A DNA stretch of 64,000 nt from Iris pallida. Taxonomy: Eukaryota; Streptophyta; Magnoliopsida; Asparagales; Iridaceae. The DNA lies in contig JANAVB010003999.1 of NCBI GenBank assembly GCA_029216955.1, forward strand, positions 3,203,951 through 3,267,950, written 5' to 3'. Each line of letters opens with the position of its first letter. The stretch's first letter is position 1. This document shows, piece by piece, positions 1 through 10,346 of the stretch. The translations under genes were made by a program, and so were the position numbers. The notes beneath the pieces were generated by a model. The model saw only the letters and a program-made list of their open reading frames with translations. It was not told the DNA's origin and made no database searches.

Positions 1-785
1 TCTTCTGGAGTATGGGCTCTTGGTTTGGAAGGCCCTTTTGTGGTAAACCTCTTCTTCTTTTTCGGAGTTTTCGTTGGAGATGTGACGGCTGCACTTTGTT
101 TTCTTTTTCGGCCTTTGCCAATGATGATAGGTTCTGCAGCTGGTTCTCCAACTTCTGATGGGATAACTTCTAAAAATGGATCTGGAATGCCAGTATCGTC
201 AAGGATGTCTGCTGGTACCCTGACCTGCTCCTCAATATCTCCTTCTTTAGGCCACCTCAGACTGCCCCTCATATTGTAACCGTGGACAAAAGAACAAATT
301 GAAGCATAAAAGTGGGCATACGTATGGAGTATACGTAGTTCTGTAGTGCTGGTGGCGGTCAAAATTCTAAATTTAGTACCAGTTCGAGCAGCACCGAAAT
401 ACCTCCAACCCCTAGCTCCGTCAAGTAATTTTCCATAGTGACGGAAACTAGTCGAAGGATTACCAACATGAAGTTGGTCGTACCCAAATTGGCGAGCAAA
501 CCTACTGGGTAAGTATGGTTCAAACGCACAATTATCTTCATTTCTGTACATCAGATGAGAAGGTCTGATGCACTGAAGCCATCTAAAGACTGATTGTGGC
601 AATACAACTCTTCCTTCGACTTCATCTTCAAACTGAACACCGAAGCAATCTGCTGGAACTGGCGGCCGGGTACAGAAGAAGTTCCAACCATAAGAATAGT
701 TCAGAACTGCTCGGGTATCCGCCACAGTCGTACGTAGCGATCCATGTAGCTTTGCTGAATTTTTGGAGGAAGACCTCCGCATCAT
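1..785 (-). pseudogene. C-terminal part with PMD-like motif, runs off window
   Basis: The minus-strand frame is open from about 785 to the window edge (over 260 codons), in the same frame as the central part. It is easy to miss because it lacks a convenient ATG. It contains PYLPSRFARQFGYDQ, an Ala/Tyr-rich helix-like stretch (HTYAHFYASICSF) and a terminal basic segment (GKGRKRKQ, TPKKKRF). The PYLPxRxARQFGxDQ motif is the reason for the PMD suggestion. The gene's end is outside the window. Confidence 0.45.
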
Positions 786-1083
786 CACCTGGGCCTGGTG
801 GTAACAATCTGCAGTTGTGATGCAACAGCCAGCCCATCAGATAAGTGTAGGGCATTTCTACTCTAGGGAAAATATTCCGATGAGGAGCATTGTTGATTAA
901 CTCCTCGCCGAAGGTCCTTAAACCTGTATTTATTCGACACACCATGGCTGACAGCAGGTTAATCCTGACTTTAAAAACCAGACGTACTGTCGGCCATAGC
1001 ACACTACGGTGGATTCTGTCAACAGTACCAATACCCGGTACAACCCATCTTCTCAACCATAAAGAAAGAAAGCCTGCCAGCAA
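628..1083 (-). pseudogene. Frame-shifted continuation of the PMD-like gene
   Basis: This open stretch overlaps the end of the central part and continues it in another frame, beginning around LSLWLRRWVVPGIG. It carries a protein-like stretch (MPYTYLMGWLLHHN) followed by decay. Around 790-730 the sense appears to return to the original frame, where YGWNFFCTRPPVPADC begins the final part. Two opposite frameshifts about 300 bases apart explain the data best; an unrecognised intron is the alternative. Confidence 0.35.
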
Positions 1084-2369
1084 AGCTCTCCAAGAGATTT
1101 TTTGCTACCATATCTAAGGAAGCTCACGGTTTCAGTCCCGGCAGAAAATTCCCCAGTCTTTGAAGACAGATATTTATTAGGGAATTTATAGGCAATCGTC
1201 ATATCCCTAATTTTGTTAGAAGGGATTGTCAAATTTATGTTGATTGTCGGAGCTTTGTTTTCCTGAAACCTTTCTTTGCCTTCCTTGGATATCTTATCCT
1301 TATGGAAGAAGAGATAAGTCGTCCACTTGTTGATGTACGCCAAATGAGATGTACTTTCATGTATTGTAGTACAAATCAGGTAGTGACACATCAGTTCCTC
1401 ATAGACCTCAATCAACTGAGGATTAGTCTCTCTGATTTCAGCCAGTTCTCTGTTGGAAGGAACGTATTCCTCATATGGGGCTTCCCCCATCGGCAGTTTT
1501 GAGATGAACTGCATCTCATGAAGAGCAAGGCCCATTTTGCCTTTCGGAGTGGCAAAAGTTCCCGTCGAACTCATATATATTTCCATCAAGGCCAGAAATA
1601 AGTTTCCGTTCGAAGGAATACCCTGACTAGTGGAAGCTATCACCTCATATAAACCAATGTATTTCAACTCCGCTTCAAAGTTCTTCATCATCCAAATACT
1701 TATCTGGATCCAGTTTTGATTGAACGGAGTCAACCATCCCGACAGCCTGGGGTTCATCTGAGGATACAATACAGCAGCCCTCATAAATTCGTTGACAAAC
1801 ATCGGAGTTTGTACTAGTTGAATTAAACCCGAGTCTTTACTGGGATTAGCTCCTGGCATGAGGCCAAAAATAGGAGTGACATCACCATTGGGAACACTAG
1901 CAAAATACCCCATGTCATTAGCATGCTCCCTCTTGAAAACAATTCTACCTGGTCTTCCGTAACTATTAGGAGTCAAATTCCACAGCATTTGTCGATGGTG
2001 GGTAGCATGGAAAAATGCTGACAAAGGATAATCTCGGTCCATATCTGGGAGATACATGGCTCTATCCCCAAATTTGAATACCCAAGACTCCTTCTTGGGG
2101 TGTGTCTGGGATTTACAGTCAATGGCGTCCCCAAACAAGAAGGCCGGTTTTGTAAATTATTGTGCATCTAGTGAAGTCAACAAATCTCCATTTCCTTGAG
2201 CTGCTATCAGTTGTGCCCTCTCTACTAGGTATTCAGGGTTCGATTGAGGAAATTGGACATGAGATAAATCTTCCAGATAGTTCGAACCCACCATGCCAAC
2301 TGACGAGCCGAAAACTTCTGCAAGAGGGTGAACTTGTAAATCCACTGACAAAAGGGCAAAAGAGATCAA
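1053..2369 (-). pseudogene. Central part of the PMD-like gene, one in-frame stop
   Basis: Two open stretches (2369-2160 and 2156-1053) lie in one frame, separated only by TAA at 2157-2159. Together they give about 435 codons. The composition is protein-like, with many aromatic and Met residues and no low complexity. I do not recognise the domain. The frame ends at 1053, where a frameshift leads into the stretch ending at 628. With a single stop in an otherwise open frame, this is either recent decay or a sequence that is read through; nothing here distinguishes the two. Confidence 0.45.
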
Positions 2370-2387
2370 ATTAGTTTGGAAGTTTTA

Positions 2388-2700
2388 TGACTTTTACGCT
2401 TACTAAAAGTTGATAAAAGCTTATGAAGTCGTTGTTTTACAAAGTCTCTCAGTGATCGATGAATTTTACGCTACCACATAGTAATGTGAGCGTAATATAA
2501 CTTTTTACGCTGGCATGCATGAACATGAGCCTAGTTAAGTTTCACGCTAGCACATTAATTGTGGGCGTAAATCCAAGTTCTACGCTGACACGTGTAACGT
2601 GGGCGTATTCTTTTTATCTTTTACGCTAACACGTACAACGTGGGCGTATATTGTTATTTCAGTTTTTACGCTAACACGTACAACATGGGCGTAAAAAGCT
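2388..2700. repeat. TTTTACGC / GCGTAAAA inverted-pair repeats (intron part)
   Basis: About six units, each a TTTTACGCT start, a short ACACGT/ACGTGG middle and a GGGCGTAAA-like end, so each unit can fold or act as a two-sided protein site. They occur about every 40 bases between the N-terminal and central coding parts of the minus-strand gene. The clearest units are at 2616-2648 and 2662-2696. Confidence 0.8.
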
Positions 2701-2943
2701 GAAAGTTTGGGTTATCTTATTCTTCCTCGACGGATTTTTCCAGCCAGTGAATAGGGTTTTATCCATCATAGGCGGAGCTACGGCCGGGTTGGGTTGTCGG
2801 TGTGGTGTTGATAATCGAACAGGGGTTTTCACATGATCAGCTGATGACAAATCAATGGCAGGTTTCTTCCCCTTGCTACCGGCGGCGGATGATTTCTTAG
2901 GAGCCATCAGATCAGAGTAAGGATTTGAAGAAGGAGAAGGCAA
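2671..2943 (-). CDS. N-terminal segment of the PMD-like gene
   Basis: The frame opens with ATG at 2943; a second in-frame ATG lies at 2907 (MAPKKSS). The peptide is short, basic and Ser/Pro/Lys-rich, with no recognised domain. It sits about 50-90 bases downstream of a good minus-strand TATA box at 2995-3008, which supports it as the true 5' end. The last few codons (about 2670-2700) run into the TTTTACGC repeat and are probably intron. The next coding segment starts after a possible acceptor (TTTTGTCAG) near 2340-2350. Which ATG is used cannot be decided. Confidence 0.4.
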   Translation of the reverse strand: MPSPSSNPYSDLMAPKKSSAAGSKGKKPAIDLSSADHVKTPVRLSTPHRQPNPAVAPPMMDKTLFTGWKNPSRKNKITQTFSFLRPCCTC

Positions 2944-2994
2944 AGGGATTCAAGAGCAAGGAAACAAAGTAAAATCCTTTCTCTCCTCGAAAAA

Positions 2995-3008
2995 CCCTAT
3001 TTATAGGG
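2995..3008 (-). promoter_or_regulatory. TATA box of the PMD-like gene
   Basis: On the minus strand this reads CCCTATAAATAGGG, a canonical plant TATA box within a short palindrome. It lies about 50 bases upstream of the ATG at 2943 and about 90 upstream of the ATG at 2907, which fits a start site near 2965. Confidence 0.6.
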
Positions 3009-3937
3009 AGCTTTTCAAATCGGTTCAAAATCCAGAAAATTGCACCGACTGTTGGGTATCCCCGCTTTTACGCGGATGACGGTTGCGTATCCCGAATTTT
3101 ACGCTGACTGGTCAAACTTTAACTTTTATGCTTCTGTTCAAAGTGTTTCAAATTTTGGATATATTTGAAAACTTTGAAGGGGGTCTTGTAGGAGCGTAAA
3201 AAGTGTTTCAAAGAAAGAGAAAGTGATAGATCATTCCACTCCAATTGAGCCACTATACGCCACAGAGAGGCTAAATACTTTACGCCCAAGACAAGGCTAA
3301 TCACTTTACGCCTAAAGCAGGCAGATCATTTTACGCTCGGGTCTATACCCATGGTTTTACGCCAAGGACAAATCAGCCACTTTTACGCTGGACAAAGCTG
3401 TCAAATCTCGCATTTAATGCAAACTCTGACATGGAGATATTAATGATGGCATATATCACAGAATTCAAAGGGATTTGTTTTTACACAGAGACCAATGTTG
3501 TCGTTTAGTGTGTGGATTGAGCTACTTTACGCTCACACTACGGCTTCTTTTACGCACGAAGATTATACGAGCCTTTACGCTCAACAGTCGACGTGTGCGT
3601 AAAGTCTATTTGAGCTGCTTTTACGCTCAAGATTATTTAACAACCACTTTACGCGGGAAGTCTATGTCAGGGCTATTTTACGCCTAATCTACTGCTTTAC
3701 GCTCAGAGTACATTGGAGCTATTTTTACGCCCTATTCTCCTCCACCAGTTTGGAACGTGGTTTACTTACGTGGCTTTCATGCCATTCTTCTCGAAGAACG
3801 TGTGTACATGCATCCTATTCTTACTGAAATGATGGGACACGTATCAACATATACAGAGGATGGCTTCAGTCATGGGTGTCAGTTGTTAGCGTAAAGATGG
3901 AACTTTTGCTGAGTTTTTACGCACAAAAGTCCAAGTC
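3009..3937. promoter_or_regulatory. Divergent promoter region with TTTTACGC array
   Basis: This stretch holds no gene. It separates a minus-strand TATA box (2995-3008) from a plus-strand one (3938-3946). About 20 copies of TTTTACGC or CTTTACGC occur here, mostly in plus orientation, with a few inverted copies (near 3193, 3597 and 3889). The spacing is roughly 25-40 bases, with larger gaps at 3130-3190, 3390-3520 and 3740-3885. The motif is shared with the repeats inside the adjoining gene. A common binding site for a transcription factor or a transposase is an inference. Confidence 0.6.
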
Positions 3938-3946
3938 TATAAATAG
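3938..3946 (+). promoter_or_regulatory. Plus-strand TATA box
   Basis: TATAAATAG within AAGTCTATAAATAGACTT, again palindromic. It faces away from the minus-strand TATA at 2995-3008 and lies at the other end of the TTTTACGC array. No clear plus-strand coding region follows before the retrotransposon junction at 4319. Confidence 0.5.
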
Positions 3947-4318
3947 ACTTATTTTTCTGATAATACGGGGACAGAGACAGGAGAGAATACAGAGATCAGA
4001 ACTTAGAGATTTTGATTCTCCAGAGCATTCTTCTTCAACCTTTCTTTCAGAATGGAGTGAAGCAAAGCAGGAAAGCATTCGGCCTCGCCATTAGTGCCCA
4101 AGTGCGTCGATACCTTTCTGGTGACTTAGTTCTTCCAGTTGTTCTACTTCAAGCAGTGATCTTCATCATCATCATATGGTCCAAGGAACAAAGTGATCAT
4201 TTACGAATCAGACTTCCATAGCAATACTTTCCCAGAATCAAATTTGTACTTCTTGTACTTTTTCTCGTTTTATTTTCAAAGGCCAATTTCCATTTTTGGT
4301 ATTTTGTTAAGTGAAACA
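3947..4318 (+). other. Possible leader downstream of the plus-strand TATA
   Basis: No convincing ORF. The stretch starts with a purine-rich leader-like segment and ends with a T-rich, polyadenylation-like stretch (4230-4300). It is cut at 4319, where the truncated gypsy LTR begins. It could be the start of a transcript whose remainder was deleted, or the R-U5 part of an unknown LTR. Confidence 0.3.
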
Positions 4319-5005
4319 ACCTCGGGTGGTGGCACGGACAGTTCCATTGGGTCCAGAAGGGTCAATTTAGTTAGGATGGACATAAGGTGGTACGAATTTG
4401 GTGACAGAATGGGAATAAGAGGATCGGTTACGGACATGAGAGAAATCAAAGAATAAAGGATAATAAGTTATAGAAGACTATTTATAATACTTGAAAACTA
4501 GTTTTTATGAGTCAAAAATAATTATAGCAAAAATACTTAAATTCAAGAAAATCGTTTTATTTTGGCCAAAACTCTAAGTTTGTCAAAAAATAGAATTTCT
4601 AGGAAGAAACTAAATTTTTATTTGTCCAAAAATATTTTAATTAATTATATAAAATCTAGGAAAATATTTTAGGGCTACTGAGTTGTCAAACATAATTTTG
4701 AAAATGTTACTATCTAGTAATTTAATAAAAACAGACTATTATCAAAATGGTAATATTAATAATAGCACTTACAACAATATACATACCATATACACTATAT
4801 ATTATACTGTATACAAAATGAGTAAGAAAAATATAACAAAAATTTATCAGTAGATTGAAAATAATAGTAATACTACAAATCAATACTGGTGTTCCTCTAA
4901 CTTAAATAGAAGAGCAGCAATAAAAACTTATAATAATAATAAATAGTAATAATACTAATCCCAAAAAAATAACCTATCCAGCCCATTCTCTTTAACATAT
5001 AATAC

Positions 5006-5052
<47 letters not shown>

Positions 5053-6970
5053 GTAATAATAATAATAATAAATAAAACTAAAGAAACAACCATAAAAAGG
5101 AACTACTCAGCAAGCAGTGCTGAAAAAAAGGGTTTATTCCGATCAAAAAAATCATGGAGGAAGAGAGAAGAGTGAGGAACAGAGGGATTTGAGAGAGAAA
5201 GGAAGGAATCGAGAGAGAGGGAAGATGGAGAGGAGTCGGGGGCTCGGGAGAGGGGACAGTCGGTTCCGGTGGGCGCGCGGAGGGAAGCGGAGGATGCGGC
5301 TGTGGCGGACGCGGGGAGGACGAGGGCGGCGATGGGTCGACGCGTCGGCGGAGGAGGAAGACGGAGGAAGAGGAAGGGCGGCGGTTCCAGGCGGGAGACT
5401 GGGCGGTCGCCGGGACGGGATGCGACTGCCGGGGCTTCGGAAAGGCTGCGGCGCTGGGCTGAGGGTTGATCGGAGGGTTTCGCCGTTCGTCGGCGCTGGC
5501 GCTGGCGCTGATGGCCGCACGGGCTCGCCGGCGGGCGCTGCGCCGGAAGAGACGATCGGAGAGGGGGCTCGGTGCGGGTGGTCAGCGGTGCTTCTCGGCA
5601 CATCAGCGCCCGGAGACGGGGAAGGAGAGAGAAAGGGTTTTGGCTCTGCGGGGCTGCGCGCGATGGCTGGGTCGGGCACGGTGGCGCGAGCGGATTTGGC
5701 AGAAGGCGGTACGGCGGGCTCGCGGCAATCGGAGAAGGTGAGTGGGTTTGTGTGTGCTTTCGTTTTGGGATTTTTGGGTTTTCCGGTGGACCGGTCCTGC
5801 GGTGGTGGTTTGGGATGGCGCCGTTGGTAGAACAGGGGGTCGGAGAGGAAATTGCTGGTGGCGGTGGTTGTGTGCCCGGTGGTGGTGGTCGTCTATGGAG
5901 TTTTAGGAGCGTGACGCCGGTAAGTGATGGTGGTTGTTGTCTATTGCTGGCATGGTATTGGTGGGCGTGGGGGAAGTCGGTCTGTGGAGAAATAATATTG
6001 GCGAGGGTTGGCTCCGGTGAGGAGGTCTGTGACGGTGATGGAGTTTCGGTATTTGGGAGACTGGCCAGGGATGGCCAAAGTCGGAAGATCGGCACGAGAT
6101 AGAAGTCATGAGGGTGGCGAGGCGGGTTGTTTTCCGAGACGGCGGTGAACATGGAACGATGGGGTGGTGATGATAGGTTGGGACATAGGATTAGGAATTC
6201 GATTGTGTCGGGATGTCGACACGGAGGGGATATATGTATATATAATCTATGGAATAAGACGGGGAGGGGACACGGACACGGTGCACGCACGTTTGTGGTG
6301 GAATATTGTGGAGAAAATATTGGAGGAGTACCTGCCTATTTATAGGATGTGGAAATTCCCAAGTGGATAGGATTAGAAAAAGATTTAAAATCCAAATTAG
6401 ATAATTCAGTCTATTTAATTCAAATCCAAATCCAAATCCAAATACAAATCCTATTTAAATTATATCCCTTTAGTTTAAAATCAAATCAAATAAATCAAAT
6501 TTCAAATATTTAACTATTTAAATAAATCCATAAATTCAAATCAAGATTTAAAATGGCCACAAAATTTTCAAATATATTTTCCAAAAATACCAATAATAAT
6601 AATTTCAAAATAATAATTATTTTTAAGTATCTTTTTGAATACTAAAATATTAATATTAATAAATTTCGAAAATAGAATTATATATAAATTTAAATTAATG
6701 TATCCCATATGCAAGGAATATTTGCATAACATAAACTTTAAGTAAAATACAAATAATTATTATATATATTATTTGAACTATATAAAAAATAAAGAAAAAT
6801 GTTTTTTCTAAAATATGTACGCTCGCACATATTCGCACTCGTCGAGCAATTACGAAAAAAACCAAAATTTCCCGCACGACGTACAATACGACTACGCGAC
6901 GTACAATACAAAATTTTAAATTCGTACAAATTTTAATAAAAAAAATTAGTAGAAATTTAGGGGTTTTACA
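4319..6970 (-). mobile_element. Truncated 3' LTR of gypsy element B
   Basis: Nearly identical to 12776-14974. On the minus strand it begins TGTAAAACCCC (ending at 6970) and lacks about 1.4 kb of its far end compared with the complete partner LTR. The truncation point at 4319 joins unrelated DNA without a target duplication. Just inside the element the minus strand carries the usual gypsy end signature (GACGAAATTCTTTTAAG). A segment of about 411 bases (roughly 5638-6048) is absent from the partner. Confidence 0.85.
5003..5074. repeat. (AAT)n microsatellite in LTR B
   Basis: An uninterrupted AAT/ATA trinucleotide run. The homologous position in the partner LTR (about 13461-13505) is shorter. 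Confidence 0.9.
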
Positions 6971-7094
6971 TCCTACCCAACTTAAAAGAATTTCGTCTTC
7001 GAAATTAAGAATTAGTAGGGGGGTGAGAAGACACAAGGGGGTATCGATGGGGAACAATCGATAACAAAATCATGCCGTAAGAAATCGCGATCTA
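6971..7094 (-). mobile_element. 3' internal end of element B
   Basis: The minus strand reads GACGAAATTCTTTTAAG followed by TTGGGTAGGA and then the LTR start. This is the typical junction between pol and the 3' LTR in plant gypsy chromoviruses. No coding region remains. It ends at the solo LTR insertion (target copy ATCTA at 7090-7094). Confidence 0.75.
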
Positions 7095-7754
7095 TGTCAC
7101 GCCCCGTTTCCCAGAATTACGGTGAGCCGGGTACGTAACATCATCCCCAGGCTACGCGACATACGAATACGCCAGTACTAATATTCGCGATTGTCGCCCG
7201 TAAGGTTCATGCATAGGTAAAAGCAGGTCATACTTACATAAATTTAGGTCAGCAATAATCTGAAACTAAGACATTCTAACTAATTGAACATGAGCATAAC
7301 TATTAATACCCAGTACAATTTTGACCCCAACAATAAATAATACAATTATACCTTAAACAAGTAGATAAAAGAATTCTTGTTCCAACTTGAACGTCTCCAA
7401 TGGTATCATCACGTCCTTGATCTCCAGTTGTCCTTCAGTACCTGATAGCGGCTTCACTTGGTACACTGCTACAAAACCTAGTGAACAATACTAGGTCGTT
7501 TAGAAACGACAAGCAAGTCCTCGGCCAAAAACGCTTAAGGAAAAAATATAACAAGGAATGAAACATAAAGAATTCCTAATAAGGAAATAGGAATATGCAA
7601 TTTTATAATGTTATAGTTTTTATTCATATAAGTAGTATAAACGTCCTTTTTGGCTTTATTTAAAATGGAGTAGTTTCTTCTAGAATGAGATGAAATTGAA
7701 GGACTAAAAATTCATCTTCCTGATGTTACTTGCCAATGTAGATGTAAAAAAAAT

Positions 7755-8230
7755 TTCCGAGCTTCCCTTGAGCTTATCATAAATTTTGCCTCCCTTGGAC
7801 AAAATGAAATATGCCTCCCTTGGACAAAATTGAAATATGCCTCCCTTGGGCAAAATGAAATTGTCTCCCTTGCCTCCCTTAGGAAAAATTGAAATTGTCT
7901 CCCTTGGGCAAAAAAAAAAAAAAAAAACTGCCTATCCTTTAATAGGGGCAAGAGCTTTTAGTAGGATTTGCTTCCCTTGAGCAAACAGGAAGGCTGCCTA
8001 CCTATAATAGGCAGAGTTGTTTCTGGAGTAAAAATAGAATTTAATGTAATGCAGTTTTAAGAACAATACTCTGAATAATCCTCTAAATATTTCCCGTAAC
8101 AATCCCGTTGACCTGGGATCAGGCTATAAATTTCGAGCCTCCCTTGGGCTAAAATCATCTATTTGATGTTACTGTCAAAATAGATGCATTGATTTCCGAG
8201 ATTTTCGAGATTTTCGAGCCTCCCTTGGGC
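7755..8230. repeat. CCTCCCTTGG dispersed short repeats
   Basis: About nine imperfect copies of GCCTCCCTTGGGCAAAAT in direct orientation, closest together between 7755 and 7910 and sparser towards 8230. They lie within solo LTR Z. Confidence 0.7.
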
Positions 8231-8503
8231 TAGTACCCTCTATTTGAAAATAGATGTACTGATTCACGAGATTTCCGAAATACTGATCAGCTTTTGTTAT
8301 TATGTTACGGAATATCTAGGGATATTCAGTTGTTCTCCCCGCCCAATGCTTCCCAGATAAGAAACTTTCTAAAATTTTTGAAAGTCAGAAAATTTGTCTA
8401 TCTTCTAAATTTTTCAAAAATTTCGGCAGAGTCTCCTTTGTATTTAGGAACTCCGAAAATTCACAAGAGACATATATATAATAAAATAAATTCCGGGTTC
8501 GTT

Positions 8504-8606
8504 GACCCCTTCGGTGGAGCAACTCTCAACACCGGACCACGCAGTAAATAAAATGGGCTCGCGCGACCCCTTCGGTGGAGCAACTCTCAACACCGGACCA
8601 CGCAGT
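8504..8606. repeat. 42-bp tandem repeat, two copies
   Basis: The same 42-base unit starting GACCCCTTCGGTGGAGCAAC occurs at 8504-8545 and 8565-8606 with no mismatch that I can see. A short AT-rich and GCGC spacer separates them. Confidence 0.9.
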
Positions 8607-10346
8607 TATATGAAATGAACAAAGGAAACTTGAGATTCTTACCCGAGCAAGCAAATTTTTACCTTTTCTTTAGCAATTTAAAAAATCGGGTTGCGGCTTG
8701 CGAATTATTTTCCAGTTATCAGAATAGAGCAATACTTAATGTTTATCCAACGTATACTAGTTAATATGTAAAGGCTTAAAATGGCAATATATATGTATAT
8801 ATATATCGTATGCAAAAATCAAATCAAAATAAAACCTTTCCATATCAATCCTTGAGAGTGCATGAAACAGAAAATGTAGAAACGAGATTTAATTCTAAAT
8901 ATGAACACACAAAATTGAGCACTGATTTGTAAGTAGAGAAATACAGGGTCCTTGTACTTTTTACCTTTCCGGTCGTGCGGTCCAGTTGTTCAGTTTCTAT
9001 GTGTATGTCAGACTTACCCTTGGAGAGTCCCATATGTCCACATTTGTTCATTTTGTTCATGGAAATTTCAAGTCCAGATATTTCATGTCCACAATCAGTT
9101 CCTTTATTTGTGTCCAAATACATACAAACTTATCCGTGTTGCGTCACATATAATGATTCCAATGTCTAAGTATAACAAGTTTTTAATTCCTTTATCTATG
9201 TTTATCATAATTTGAAAATTTACTAGAAATCAAAATTTCAAAATTTTAGAGATATCAAATTGGGTTAAACGATATCAAAATTTCAGAATTTGAAATTAAA
9301 CAATAATTAGAGGAATTATCATAACTTATATTCCAAATTATGTTCTTATGAGATGAAGAAATTAACACCTACTATGAAATTTCAGATTTATAATTAACCT
9401 ATACATGTTCAAATTAATAAAAAAACAAAAATCAAAATAAAGTATTCCTAAAGAAAGAGGAAGAGGGAAAGGGGACTTGCTTTCTAGTATTATTCTAACC
9501 TTCAAACTACCAAAATCTTATCACAAAAAAATTTGTATGATCTTAACTTATAATTTCAGAATTTAATATGAATCCATAATTATTCAAAATTAACATAGAT
9601 GAGAAATTAAGAGAAGAAGGAGGAAAAAGAGGACTTGCCTTGGAAAAAATAGATTTGGGTTTGGAATTGGGGATAGGGCTTGGATCTTCTTCTTCAATTA
9701 CTTCCTCCTTCTTCTTTTTTGTTCCATCTTCATCTTCTTCCAATCTTCCTTCTTCTTCTTCTTCTTCTTTTTTTTTTTTTTGAAGACAACTAGGGTTAGG
9801 GTTTGATGATGGTGGTGGTGGTGATGATGGAGATGGAGATGGAGATGATGGAGGATGGAGATGATGGTGTTGGAGGTGGAAATGAAGGATGAAGAAGAGG
9901 GGGATGAAGAGGTGGCCGGAGAGGGGCGGGCGGCGGGCGGCGGGAAGTCCGACGGCAGCAGCAGCAGCAGGTGGGAGTGGGGGGAAAGGAGTTTAGGTGT
10001 GTGTGTATAGTTTGGAGAGAGAGAGAGAGAGAGAGAGGCTTTGCTTTATAAAGAAGGAAAAGGGGGGTGAGGTGTCCCCTTCTAGTTTTTTCCTAGGACA
10101 CATGGCATGACATGTGTCATGCCATGGATGGGAGGGTTTTCCCTTTTTTTTCATAATTAATAATAAGAATAAAAATGATAATAATAATTGATATAAGTAT
10201 AGTTAATAATTTTAAATTCCTAATAAGCCCAAATAAACATTTTAGCAAAATAAAATTATTAATAAAAGACATAAACAAACAAATAATTAATTCAAAGTAT
10301 GTATTATCTGAAATACTGTATTGTGAAACATGGCTATGACAATCTA

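Larger units (their letters stand above)
1..2943 (-). pseudogene. Decayed gene with PMD-like C-terminal part (joined locus)
   Basis: Minus-strand coding potential runs from an N-terminal segment (2943-2671), through a central frame (2369-1053), to a frame that leaves the window at base 1. The central and last parts share the same reading frame. The stretch between them (about 1083-730) reads best in another frame, so two compensating frameshifts are likely. One in-frame TAA at 2157-2159 also breaks the central part. The last third contains PYLPSRFARQFGYDQ, which resembles the PYxPxRVAxQFGxDQ motif of plant mobile domain proteins (often transposon-associated). The final segment is basic and Lys-rich, like a nuclear signal. 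The central part (SAFFHATHHRQMLWN, ELMCHYLICTTIHES) is not recognised. Family assignment is an inference from one motif. Confidence 0.45.
7095..10341 (-). mobile_element. Solo LTR (Z) of a gypsy element, TSD ATCTA
   Basis: Begins TGTCACGCCCC and ends CTATGACA, flanked on both sides by ATCTA (7090-7094 and 10342-10346). The terminal TG..CA, the 5-bp duplication and the length of 3247 bases define a solo LTR. The minus-strand end GGGGCGTGACA matches the 3' ends of the other chromovirus LTRs in the window, so orientation is minus. Inside are CCTCCCTTGG-type short repeats (7755-8230) and a 42-base tandem repeat (8504-8606). No internal region or PBS is present, consistent with LTR-LTR recombination. 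Confidence 0.88.

Noticed and set aside
3938..4318. Possible endogenous pararetrovirus promoter and leader
   Set aside because: TATA and leader-like sequence alone; no RT, coat or movement protein region adjoins, and no primer site was found.
5117..5830. Gly/Arg-rich plus-strand frames in LTR B
   Set aside because: GC-rich low-complexity sequence open on several frames at once, antisense to the element, with no domain.
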